A DNA stretch of 5,004 nucleotides from Halarchaeoplasma sp046498385 (GCA_046498385.1 JAWOAU010000105.1:1-5004); one strand, 5' to 3'; counted from the stretch's first letter, positions 1 through 5,004 are shown. Program-made: numbers and translations. The notes: generated by a model not told the origin, from the sequence alone.

Positions 1-1212
1 CCGATCAATTCCATCAATGTGATAGTGGGCCCGAACAATACCGGAAAATCATCCCTTCTGGAATCAGTATGGATGCTGCTATCCACCATCAAGTCTAGCA
101 ACTCTAAAGGCCGTCAGATACTTTCTCCGCCTTTATACGATTTCTTCGACAGCAGACAGATAAAACATCTTGTAAATGAAAAAAAGGAAGAGATCGGGAT
201 CACTGTTAGGTTAGAGCAGGAGAACGATATCTCTATGAAAGGGGTATTTGTTCAAGAGACTATCCCGAACGATCTTTACGACCCGTTGAAGGTATATCTT
301 GACAAAAGCGTGGATTATGAACGATTACTGTTCACGACACCGGATGGTATCAAAGGATTCGGAAGCTTGTTATCAGTGATGTTAGGAGACATACTGAAGA
401 TCGACGATGAGAATATTAAACTGGATTTGAACAAAGACGATCTTAAAAAGATGGAAGAAGATGAAGAACTTAAAAACGAGTTGAAGGAGTTCGAAGAACA
501 CAAAAAGACAGAGATCGCAAACATACGAAAAGATATCATCCGATCGGAAAAAATTTTTCTGAAAACAGAAGCGGGAGAACAGAAAAAACTGATGATGTAT
601 TCAAAGTCTAAATACATAGATGATGTGATAACACTTCAAGAGGATATCGTAAATATACCTGACATCCAAGTTCTGTTCAACTCCCATCATCACATGGTTG
701 ATATAGGGGAACTATACGATGAATTGATCCATAGGAATAGATTGAAACCGGTGAGGGACTATCTACAAAACAAGATACCCTATCTCACAGATATCGTAAA
801 ATCGGAAGAGGGTATGCAGGTTTTACTGAACGACATGAACGAGTCTATCCCATTGTCAAATATGGGGGATGGGTTCAATGCATTGGTAAAACTGTCGTTC
901 ATGGCACCAATGATGGATAAAGGGATCGCCATCTTTGAGGAACCGGAAGTCACCATGCATCCTGGATTTCTGGAAATTTTGGCAGAAGAGATCTTAAACA
1001 ATTCAGAGAACACTCAATTTTTCATCACTTCTCACAGTCACGAATTCGTTGAATATATGCTTACAAAAGCCAGAGAAAAAAATAGATCAGATTCGATCAA
1101 CATTATACGGATGGAAAGACTACCCAACGGGAGATTGGATCGTGAGATAATAAGCGGAGAAGATGCCCTCGAAGAGGTGGAAAAGATCAAGACTGACCTC
1201 CGCGGATATTAG
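1..1212 (+). CDS. OLD/RecF-like ABC-type ATPase, 5'-truncated
   Basis: This is an ATPase of the SMC/RecF/OLD-like group (AAA_15/AAA_21 type), expected to bind and hydrolyse ATP as a dimer and to control a partner effector. The frame is open to the left edge, reading P-I-N-S-I-N before the GTG at 19, so the true start lies outside and that GTG is not the start. Counting from codon 19, the Walker A motif GPNNTGKSS is at residues 4-12. A charged, probably coiled-coil segment lies at about 138-195. A signature-like LSNMGDG is at 279-285, Walker B IAIFEEPE at 303-310, and the switch histidine in ITSHSHEF at 336-343. The protein ends soon after, at about residue 397, so there is no C-terminal TOPRIM domain as in OLD or GajA. 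That domain appears to be supplied by the next gene. Probably only a short N-terminal strand region is missing. The ATPase fold is clear; the defence role is inferred from the pairing. Confidence 0.88.
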   Translation, partial: PINSINVIVGPNNTGKSSLLESVWMLLSTIKSSNSKGRQILSPPLYDFFDSRQIKHLVNEKKEEIGITVRLEQENDISMKGVFVQETIPNDLYDPLKVYLDKSVDYERLLFTTPDGIKGFGSLLSVMLGDILKIDDENIKLDLNKDDLKKMEEDEELKNELKEFEEHKKTEIANIRKDIIRSEKIFLKTEAGEQKKLMMYSKSKYIDDVITLQEDIVNIPDIQVLFNSHHHMVDIGELYDELIHRNRLKPVRDYLQNKIPYLTDIVKSEEGMQVLLNDMNESIPLSNMGDGFNALVKLSFMAPMMDKGIAIFEEPEVTMHPGFLEILAEEILNNSENTQFFITSHSHEFVEYMLTKAREKNRSDSINIIRMERLPNGRLDREIISGEDALEEVEKIKTDLRGY

Positions 1213-1216
1213 GTGG
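1211..1216 (+). promoter_or_regulatory. Shine-Dalgarno deciding the TTG start of the TOPRIM gene
   Basis: AGGTGG overlaps the TAG stop of the ATPase gene (1210-1212). It lies 7 bases before the TTG at 1224 but only 1 base before the TTG at 1218. Spacing therefore favours 1224. Its overlap with the upstream stop suggests translational coupling of the two genes. Confidence 0.6.
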
Positions 1217-1223
1217 GTTGATT

Positions 1224-1886
1224 TTGGCAGTGATATTGTGTGAAGGGCCGACAGACAGAATTTTTTTCCACGAGATGACTAAGGTATACAAACTGAATCC
1301 ATATTCCGCAAGGAGCACGGAGGTTAAGGAACTACAGCGAAAGATAGCTGACGATCATTTTATGAAAAACACTCCGTTGATCATATACGGGGATAACGGT
1401 CGACCCATTATATACAATAAAGTATTACCCAGAGTGGCCAGATCATGGTTATTCCGGGACGGTTACGCTAAAAGATTACTTTTGATCATCGATGATGACG
1501 GTACGGACAGAGATACCCTTTTCAAAACCGTCAATCACACGCTCGAAGAGTACTGCAAAAATCCACGAAAATTTTCAGAGCTACCGGATTATGAATCCAA
1601 TAACGTGATCAAAATATCTTCAGATGATATTTCTTTTCCTTTGGAAATACATTTTTTGACCGTGCCCGAAAGCTTGGAAAAACAGATGATCAAGAAGTAT
1701 TGTGACATCCAGGAACAGAATTACGATACTTATTTGAAATATGATACCAAAACGGCCATAGAGAAGATAATGGACAAAGAAAATATCCCCGATATAGAGG
1801 GTTTTGTGAGAAGATCAGTTCTCTGGTTCAAAGAGGATGAATGGTTCAGAGAAACCATACAAACGATAGAGAATTTACTCTCATGA
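1224..1886 (+). CDS. small TOPRIM-like protein, probable nuclease partner of the ATPase
   Basis: This is a 220-residue protein starting at TTG 1224; the in-frame TTG at 1218 would add two residues. The N-terminus, VILCEGPTDRIFF (about residues 3-15), has the glutamate-glycine of TOPRIM motif 1. LLLIIDDDGTDRD (about 85-97) supplies the hydrophobic strand and acidic DxD (D90, D92) of motif 2. Those residues bind metal in TOPRIM nucleases and topoisomerases. The rest, rich in charged residues and aromatics, has no motif I recognise. The small single-domain size resembles stand-alone TOPRIM-like families such as DUF3226 or DUF4435 (the AriB type of PARIS), but I cannot tell which. It follows the ATPase gene by 11 bases and is surely co-transcribed, so the pair probably acts as a complex in which the ATPase restrains or recruits the TOPRIM protein. 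No membrane segment or signal peptide is seen. Nuclease activity is inferred. Confidence 0.75.
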   Translation: MAVILCEGPTDRIFFHEMTKVYKLNPYSARSTEVKELQRKIADDHFMKNTPLIIYGDNGRPIIYNKVLPRVARSWLFRDGYAKRLLLIIDDDGTDRDTLFKTVNHTLEEYCKNPRKFSELPDYESNNVIKISSDDISFPLEIHFLTVPESLEKQMIKKYCDIQEQNYDTYLKYDTKTAIEKIMDKENIPDIEGFVRRSVLWFKEDEWFRETIQTIENLLS

Positions 1887-2030
1887 AAATTTACTCAAAT
1901 AGATAGAGGTATCTAAAGAAAAAATAAGGTCAGATGACTTTTCGATCCTTCCGTGTTCAGCCACATTCGTGAAAAAAATAGGTCATACTGTTTCGCTAAA
2001 CACATTTCCTGGCATTAGATCGTTAAAGAG

Positions 2031-2073
2031 AAAAGTGTTATTTATATGGGCTCGCAAACTATAGATAAGAGGT
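2031..2073 (+). promoter_or_regulatory. archaeal promoter and Shine-Dalgarno of a truncated gene
   Basis: A purine-rich AAAGAGAAAAG leads into TTATTTATAT (2038-2047), a good archaeal TATA box. Transcription would begin about 25 bases later, near 2070. AGAGGT (2068-2073) is an SD that ends 6 bases before the ATG at 2080. All three elements are correctly spaced, yet the frame they serve closes after 17 codons inside repeat copy A. The preceding 1887-2030 holds no gene I can support; it contains only a weak 5-bp hairpin at 1901-1914. Confidence 0.5.
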
Positions 2074-2079
2074 ACAAGG

Positions 2080-2133
2080 ATGGAAGAATACCAAGAGCTT
2101 AAAAGACCCCCAACCTCCAGTTGTAAAAACTGA
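2080..2133 (+). pseudogene. 5' stub of a gene cut off by repeat copy A
   Basis: The frame ATG-GAA-GAA-TAC-CAA-GAG runs for 17 codons (MEEYQELKRPPTSSCKN) to a TGA at 2131-2133. Only the first five or six codons lie outside the repeat, whose homology to copy B starts at 2096. The strong upstream promoter and SD indicate a formerly genuine gene start. The rest of the gene was probably displaced when the repeat arrived or was recombined. Alternatively the promoter drives the repeat itself as a non-coding transcript and the tiny frame is incidental. No function can be assigned from so few residues. Confidence 0.35.
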
Positions 2134-2157
2134 TTAAAAGTAACATCCCGGAGGTTG
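2111..2157. repeat. 8-bp inverted repeat near the left end of copy A
   Basis: CAACCTCC (2111-2118) pairs perfectly with GGAGGTTG (2150-2157) across a 31-base loop. Copy B keeps the central six pairs, ACCTCC (4249-4254) with GGAGGT (4287-4292), although the bases between differ. Retention of the arms despite change in the loop supports a structural role in RNA or DNA. Confidence 0.5.
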
Positions 2158-2311
2158 ATGGTACGATCCCTTCCTTCAGTTGGGCACCCCGGAATCCTTC
2201 GGACGTTGAGTGATACGGGCACCCACCCAATTATGAAACTCGTCCGTTTTCCAAAACATCCAGACATCCAAAATCCTCGCTCCCACTCACCCCCAAAATC
2301 ATTATGAACAA

Positions 2312-2392
2312 CGGCAGTTATCCCCCAAATAATTATGAACAACGGCATGTGAATCATATATGAAACTCGTCCGGTAACTGCCGAGTTTCATA
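2312..2392. repeat. nested inverted repeats in copy A
   Basis: TATGAAACTCG (2359-2369) is perfectly complementary to CGAGTTTCATA (2382-2392), an 11-bp stem with a 12-base loop. The loop and right arm contain TAACTGCCG (2375-2383), which is the complement of CGGCAGTTA at 2312-2320. The two pairings are mutually exclusive and could form alternative structures. In copy B the first stem has two mismatches in its inner bases, while the CGGCAGTTA/TAACTGCCG pair (4472-4480 and 4535-4543) remains perfect. Confidence 0.6.
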
Positions 2393-2496
2393 ATTCCAAA
2401 TCACCCCAAAACGTTGATCTTATGTCCGCTCCGTTATTGAATGTTTTTATGTCTTCCGCATTAAACCATTTCCCAAAAAGGAGCGAAATTGATTAA

Positions 2497-2503
2497 AAGG
2501 AAG
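2497..2503 (+). promoter_or_regulatory. probable Shine-Dalgarno of the AlbA_2 gene
   Basis: AAGGAAG ends 11 bases before ATG 2515, a rather long gap. A better-looking AAGGAG at 2478-2483 is too far from this ATG and instead faces an out-of-frame TTG at 2489. A T-rich TATA-like stretch (TGTTTTTATG, 2442-2451) at the end of repeat copy A could supply the promoter, but this is weak. Confidence 0.35.
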
Positions 2504-2514
2504 ACCTATTACAC

Positions 2515-3897
2515 ATGGAGAAAATGGAAAAAGAAGAGTTGAAAGGCCTGATACGGGAAGGAGAATCGGAAGTAGTTGAGTTCAAGGGATCATTAAAACT
2601 ACATAACAGTATAGGCGAAGCCATCTCGGCCTTTTCCAACTCCAAAGGAGGCATCATACTGATTGGGATCGAAGACTCCGGAAAGATATCGGGAGTGGAT
2701 CTCGGGAATAATACTCTCGAAAAACTAGCTAACCGTATAAAGGTGGACACCGATCCGTCGATCTATCCGAAGATAAGCTCAAATAAGCTCGACGGTAAAG
2801 ATATGATCGTGATCGAAATAGAGGAGTATCACGAAAAACCAGTGTTCTACAAAGACAAAGCTTACAAGAGGGTGGGAAAGAGCACACACAGGCTGAACGC
2901 TTCGGAGATGAGAAAACTTGCTAAGAACTCGGGTAGCAAGATCTACTGGGACGAGCAGATATGCGAAAGGGCTACTCTGGATGATATCGACGAGGATAAG
3001 GTGAGAGAGTTCCTTAAAACTGCCGAGAACAAAAGAGATCTGGACATGAGATACAATTCAATACAGGATGCCCTCAGAAAATTAGATGTTTTAAGAGACG
3101 GTAGGTTAACTAATGCTTGTGCACTCATGTTCACTAAAGAATCTCAACGTTTTTTCCTCCAAAGCGAGATAAAATGCGGTAGGTTCAAAGGGACTAGCAC
3201 CAAAGAGTTCATAGATATGGCAGAATTCTCCGGCCCCGTTCATGAACAGGTGGATAGATCGGAAAAATTCGTTTTGAGAAACATCAGAAAGGCTGCTTGG
3301 ATCGAGCCTGGAAAGATAGAGCGGCAGGAAAAATGGGAATATCCGTTAGATGCTGTCAGAGAGGCTATAACTAATGCTGTGGTTCATAGAGATTACCAGT
3401 CCACTTCCAATGTCCAGATAAGAATATTCGACGACAGGATCGAGGTATGGAATCCGGGGACGTTACCTGAAGGTTGGACCGTGGATACACTAAAAGAAGA
3501 GCACGAATCAAAGCCATTCAACCCACTGCTGGCGAGGATGTTTTTCTTGATAAAATTCATAGAAAAATGGGGCAGAGGAACCATAGACATGGTTGAAGAT
3601 TGTATTGAACATGGAATACCTGAGCCGGATTTTAAGGATACTGGTACTAGTTTGGTGGTTACCTTTAGAAAATCTAAATTGACGGATGGATATAGGGAAG
3701 AATTAGACCTGAATGAAAGACAAAAAAAAGCGATGGTGTATTTAATGCAACATAAGAAAATAACCCGCTCAAAATACGAATCTCTTTTTGATTGCTCGAA
3801 GAAAACTGCTTATAACGACTTACAGGATCTAGTAGATAAGGAAATCATAAATAGGAAAGGGAAAGGAAAGAACACATACTATATATTTCCATATTGA
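2515..3897 (+). CDS. AlbA_2 (Schlafen-like) / GHKL ATPase / winged-helix protein
   Basis: This 460-residue protein has the COG2865 layout. The N-terminal AlbA_2 domain spans about residues 12-140, with VVEFKGS at 20-26, the FSNSKGG motif at 40-46 and GIEDSGKISGV at 51-61. An HATPase_c_4 (GHKL) region follows, with REAITNAVVHRDY at 282-294 (E283 and N287 of the N-box), IEVWNPGTLP at 309-318 and KWGRGT at 351-356. A winged helix-turn-helix occupies about 398-458. AlbA_2 domains bind nucleic acid, and some Schlafen relatives cut RNA. Members of this family are usually called transcriptional regulators, though the biochemical role is poorly defined. The ATG at 2515 has a weak SD (GGAAG, 2499-2503); an ATG at 2524 is a possible alternative. 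It is complete and near full family length. It lies between two long direct repeats, beside an ATPase/TOPRIM pair, so a defence or mobile-element role is plausible but unproven. Confidence 0.9.
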   Translation: MEKMEKEELKGLIREGESEVVEFKGSLKLHNSIGEAISAFSNSKGGIILIGIEDSGKISGVDLGNNTLEKLANRIKVDTDPSIYPKISSNKLDGKDMIVIEIEEYHEKPVFYKDKAYKRVGKSTHRLNASEMRKLAKNSGSKIYWDEQICERATLDDIDEDKVREFLKTAENKRDLDMRYNSIQDALRKLDVLRDGRLTNACALMFTKESQRFFLQSEIKCGRFKGTSTKEFIDMAEFSGPVHEQVDRSEKFVLRNIRKAAWIEPGKIERQEKWEYPLDAVREAITNAVVHRDYQSTSNVQIRIFDDRIEVWNPGTLPEGWTVDTLKEEHESKPFNPLLARMFFLIKFIEKWGRGTIDMVEDCIEHGIPEPDFKDTGTSLVVTFRKSKLTDGYREELDLNERQKKAMVYLMQHKKITRSKYESLFDCSKKTAYNDLQDLVDKEIINRKGKGKNTYYIFPY

Positions 3898-3899
3898 AT

Positions 3900-3929
3900 C
3901 GTGTAATATTCGTGTAATATTCGTGTAAT
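3900..3929. repeat. 11-bp tandem repeat, nearly three copies
   Basis: CGTGTAATATT occurs at 3900-3910 and 3911-3921, followed by a partial third copy CGTGTAAT at 3922-3929. It starts 3 bases after the AlbA_2 stop. The 11-bp period is one helical turn, so the copies face the same side of the DNA. Confidence 0.8.
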
Positions 3930-3931
3930 TG

Positions 3932-3981
3932 TTGCACTATTAGGTACAAATAGTACTACCTTCTTGTAATTGATAGTGCAA
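3932..3981. other. 9-bp dyad between convergent genes
   Basis: TTGCACTAT (3932-3940) is perfectly complementary to ATAGTGCAA (3973-3981), with a 32-base spacer that itself contains GTAC repeats. It lies between the AlbA_2 gene and the convergent small gene on the minus strand, so it would fold in both transcripts' 3' ends. It may protect or end transcripts or be a protein site. There is no adjoining T-run of the kind that usually marks archaeal termination. Confidence 0.5.
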
Positions 3982-4016
3982 TATCCTCTACAATATCAGG
4001 TTGGGATATCTGAAAT

Positions 4017-4178
4017 TCACTTTTTAGCTGATCTTGAATCGACCAAGTCCTTGATATAAAGAGCCGGACCACTCCTTTTTTCATCATAAGAATGGGAAGA
4101 GTTGAACTCAATACCTTTCTCAATCAATTGCGCCTCGATACGTTCTCGTAATTCTCTGTTTGTATCACTCTCGGACAT
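4017..4178 (-). CDS. small acidic/basic protein of unknown function, 53 residues
   Basis: On the minus strand an ATG (4176-4178) opens a 53-codon frame ending in TGA (4017-4019). The protein begins MSESDTNRELRERIEAQLIE and ends in DSRSAKK. It is highly charged, with a predicted N-terminal helix (about residues 5-21), a short linker with GIEFNSSHSYDEKRSG, and a hydrophobic patch ALYIKDLV (39-46). Codon use and composition look protein-like rather than random. I do not recognise a family. It converges on the AlbA_2 gene and its upstream region abuts repeat copy B, with 53 bases between. A T/A-rich stretch about 25-35 bases before the start could be a weak TATA box, which would suit a leaderless transcript, since no convincing SD is seen. 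It could be a small cytosolic regulator, an antitoxin-like protein, or a remnant of a longer gene. Confidence 0.5.
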   Translation of the reverse strand: MSESDTNRELRERIEAQLIEKGIEFNSSHSYDEKRSGPALYIKDLVDSRSAKK

Positions 4179-4231
4179 AAAACTCTATAATCATACCAAA
4201 CAATAAGATTTTTCATAGGGTTGGTAAAAAT

Positions 4232-4608
4232 AGCTTAAAAGAACCCAGACCTCCAGCATCTTAAAACTGATTAAAATTAACATCCCGGAGGTTGGTGGGA
4301 TACGATATTTTCTTTCAGTTGAACATCCCGGAATCCTTCGGACGTTGAGTGATACGGGCACTCACTCAATCCACCCCACCACCTCCTCAATTATGAAACT
4401 CGGCAGTTCTTACCCACACCCAGACATCCAAATTCCTCGCTCCCACTCACCCCCAAAAAAATTATGAACAACGGCAGTTATCCCCAAAAAAATTATGAAC
4501 AACGGCAGTCAAATCATATATGAAACTCGTCCGGTAACTGCCGTCTTTCATAATTCCAAATCACCCCAAAACGTTGATCTCATGTCCGCTCCGTTATTGG
4601 CTGTTTTT
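4232..4608 (+). repeat. long direct repeat, copy B (about 377 bp)
   Basis: This is the second copy of the repeat at 2096-2448, in the same orientation, 2136 bases downstream. It is longer by about 24 bases because of extra C-rich sequence around 4365-4390 and 4405-4420. Its flanks differ completely from those of copy A, which fixes the ends near AGCTTAAAAGA and TGTTTTT. The module after the first TTATGAAACTCG differs: GGCAGTT here and TCCGTTTT in copy A, as if short modules had been exchanged. The right half is the best conserved part. Confidence 0.85.
4451..4512 (+). repeat. 31-bp tandem repeat inside copy B
   Basis: Two units begin at 4451 and 4482. Each starts CCCC, seven A, then TTATGAACAACGGCAGT, and the first 28 bases of the two units are identical. 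The equivalent units in copy A keep the 31-base spacing (ATTATGAAC at 2301 and 2332) with more variation in the A-tract. The spacing is close to three helical turns. A related motif, TATGAAACTCG, follows at 4519, and its partial inverse is at 4542-4552. This is too few units, with no spacers, for a CRISPR array. Confidence 0.8.
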
Positions 4609-4750
4609 TAAAACTAGTTCCGATTAACTTCGGCCACCGGGATTACAGCATATCAACAAGGAAAAGGATCAAATGATGTTGAGTACATCCAGGTTCAAAA
4701 CATCCAAAGAGGAGATGATCATCGCATAAAATGCCCCTCGTATGCACAAA

Positions 4751-4783
4751 CTTAAATATGTGATATGACGATATCATAGAGGT
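4751..4783 (+). promoter_or_regulatory. archaeal promoter with operator-like dyad and Shine-Dalgarno
   Basis: CTTAAATATG (4751-4760) resembles an archaeal TATA box. Immediately after it TGATAT (4761-4766) and ATATCA (4771-4776) form a perfect 6-bp dyad around GACG, placed where a repressor would block initiation. GAGGT (4779-4783) is an SD 7 bases before ATG 4791. The arrangement suits a self-regulated gene. The preceding 4609-4750 contains nothing else I can support. Confidence 0.5.
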
Positions 4784-4790
4784 AGTTGAA

Positions 4791-4934
4791 ATGGATACTG
4801 TAAAAGCAAAGATCGAATTGCCCAGGTCCATCTCCAACAAAGCGCGCGCCAAACCCAGACTCACAGAATCGCGTTGTCCGGTATCGCCGCCGCCTTCTAC
4901 AATCACGCTGATATCAAAATCGGCGCGGTTGTAG
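4791..4934 (+). pseudogene. 5' end of an unidentified gene, disrupted at a sequence junction
   Basis: The ATG at 4791 has a good SD and promoter. The first codons read MDTVKAKIELPRSI, a plausible protein start with archaeal-looking codons. From about 4826 on, the frame reads antisense to a ribosomal protein S9 sequence, becomes rich in Pro, Arg and Ser, and stops at TAG 4932-4934. Only about the first 12-13 residues are therefore likely genuine. The alternating charged/hydrophobic start could be a beta-strand of a small DNA-binding protein such as an antitoxin, which would fit the operator dyad, but that is a guess. Confidence 0.4.
4815..4832. other. probable chimeric junction
   Basis: To the left the DNA is A+T-rich with archaeal signals and a plus-strand gene start. 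To the right G+C rises to about 55% (83 of 150 bases in 4831-4980 by my count) and the coding sense is on the minus strand. Two real genes could not both read through this point in opposite directions, so the sequence is joined here, by assembly or by rearrangement. Confidence 0.6.
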
Positions 4935-5004
4935 CTGACAGCGTCCAAAGGATCCATGATCGTATCGACATCCCCAACCCGGGTGAAATATTGATTTAAA
5001 TCTC
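4826..5004 (-). CDS. rpsI: ribosomal protein uS9 (bacterial type), fragment
   Basis: The minus strand reads without a stop from the right edge (first full codon ends at 5002) to about 4826, giving roughly 59 residues. It begins DLNQYF, matching the NG-x-x-LxxYF region of S9, continues through MDPLDAV (like the QPLEL region) and ADFDISVIVEGGG, then GQRDSVSLGLARALLEMD. This follows the S9 core pattern of KGGG-x-x-GQ-x-x-x-x-x-x-GIARALLE, with ALLE-x-D typical of bacterial rather than archaeal S9. S9 is a small-subunit protein whose C-terminal tail reaches the P-site tRNA. Both ends are missing here: the N-terminus is beyond the window and the basic tail is lost at the junction, where the frame runs into antisense of the neighbouring promoter. 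The GC-rich codons (CGC, GGC, GCG) contrast with the AGA/AGG use elsewhere. It may come from a bacterium, perhaps a candidate-phylum lineage given the divergent GQRDSV segment. Confidence 0.72.

Larger units (their letters stand above)
2096..2448 (+). repeat. long direct repeat, copy A (about 353 bp)
   Basis: This stretch, from AGCTTAAAAGA to ATGTTTTT, recurs in the same orientation at 4232-4608. The last 188 bases (2261-2448 against 4421-4608) align without gaps, with 14 mismatches by my count. A 34-base block at 2188-2221 is identical to 4327-4360. No reading frame is shared: one-base indels and an early stop in copy B break the minus-strand frame seen here. The repeat is therefore non-coding. 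It contains an 8-bp inverted repeat at its left end, a row of TTATGAA-type motifs, and a perfect 11-bp hairpin. I see no terminal inverted repeats or target duplication. It could be a non-autonomous mobile element, a structured RNA, or a protein-binding array. Confidence 0.85.

Noticed and set aside
315..1013. Minus-strand frames within the ATPase gene
   Set aside because: They are shadows of a clearly coding plus-strand frame. They are Ser/Phe-rich, with no motifs or start signals.
1901..1914. Five-bp hairpin AGATA-GAGG-TATCT after the TOPRIM gene, considered as a terminator
   Set aside because: The stem is short and followed by an A-rich, not T-rich, stretch, so it does not fit either intrinsic or archaeal termination.
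1983..2357. 124-codon minus-strand reading frame covering repeat copy A
   Set aside because: The equivalent region of copy B has an early stop and one-base indels in this frame, so the repeat is not conserved as protein. The frame also runs beyond the repeat into unrelated DNA.
2489..2542. TTG-started 17-codon frame with AAGGAG 5 bases upstream, overlapping the start of the AlbA_2 gene
   Set aside because: It is out of frame with the AlbA_2 gene and very short, rich in Lys and Trp from reading purine-rich DNA. A leader peptide cannot be excluded but has no other support.
4451..4512. Possible CRISPR array
   Set aside because: There are only two directly abutting 31-base units with no spacers, and no cas genes are present.
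4673..4729. 18-codon plus-strand frame beginning ATG-ATG-TTG with a purine-rich sequence upstream
   Set aside because: It is very short, has no recognisable product and only a weak SD. It may be chance.
4643..4825. Continuation of the minus-strand S9 frame to the left of the junction
   Set aside because: After the ALLEMD segment the residues no longer resemble S9, whose basic tail should follow, and the frame reads antisense through an archaeal promoter.

Overview
The window looks archaeal, most like a moderately A+T-rich euryarchaeote. Three things suggest this. AGA, AGG and ATA codons are frequent in all the complete genes. T/A-rich TATA-like boxes sit about 25-40 bases before Shine-Dalgarno (SD) motifs and start codons (2038-2082 and 4751-4793). 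The gene content is also of a type common in archaeal accessory regions. No rRNA, tRNA or other lineage marker is present, so a finer placement is not supported.

Layout from left to right. First comes a two-gene unit: a 5'-truncated ABC/AAA-type ATPase of the OLD/RecF-like group (1-1212) and, 11 bases later, a small TOPRIM-like protein (1224-1886). In OLD and Gabija GajA proteins the ATPase and TOPRIM parts are fused. Here they are separate genes, as in PARIS (AriA/AriB). A role in anti-phage defence is the most likely reading, but it is inferred. Next is a non-coding stretch with a well-formed archaeal promoter, SD and ATG (2038-2082), whose reading frame is cut short at the edge of a long repeat (copy A, 2096-2448). 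Then comes a 460-residue AlbA_2/HATPase/winged-helix protein (2515-3897). It is followed by 11-bp tandem repeats, a 9-bp dyad, and a convergent 53-codon gene on the minus strand (4017-4178). Repeat copy B (4232-4608) follows in the same orientation as copy A. The AlbA_2 gene and the small gene are therefore bracketed by long direct repeats full of short motifs and inverted repeats.

The right end is different. An archaeal promoter with an operator-like dyad and a good SD starts a plus-strand gene at 4791. After about a dozen codons the sequence changes to a G+C-richer stretch that reads, on the minus strand, as the central part of a bacterial-type ribosomal protein S9 (4826-5004). The two readings conflict at about 4815-4832. 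A chimeric assembly join is the simplest explanation, with a recent rearrangement as the alternative.

The points most worth following up are the split ATPase/TOPRIM pair, the paired non-coding repeats around the AlbA_2 gene, the unlisted small gene, and the S9 junction.
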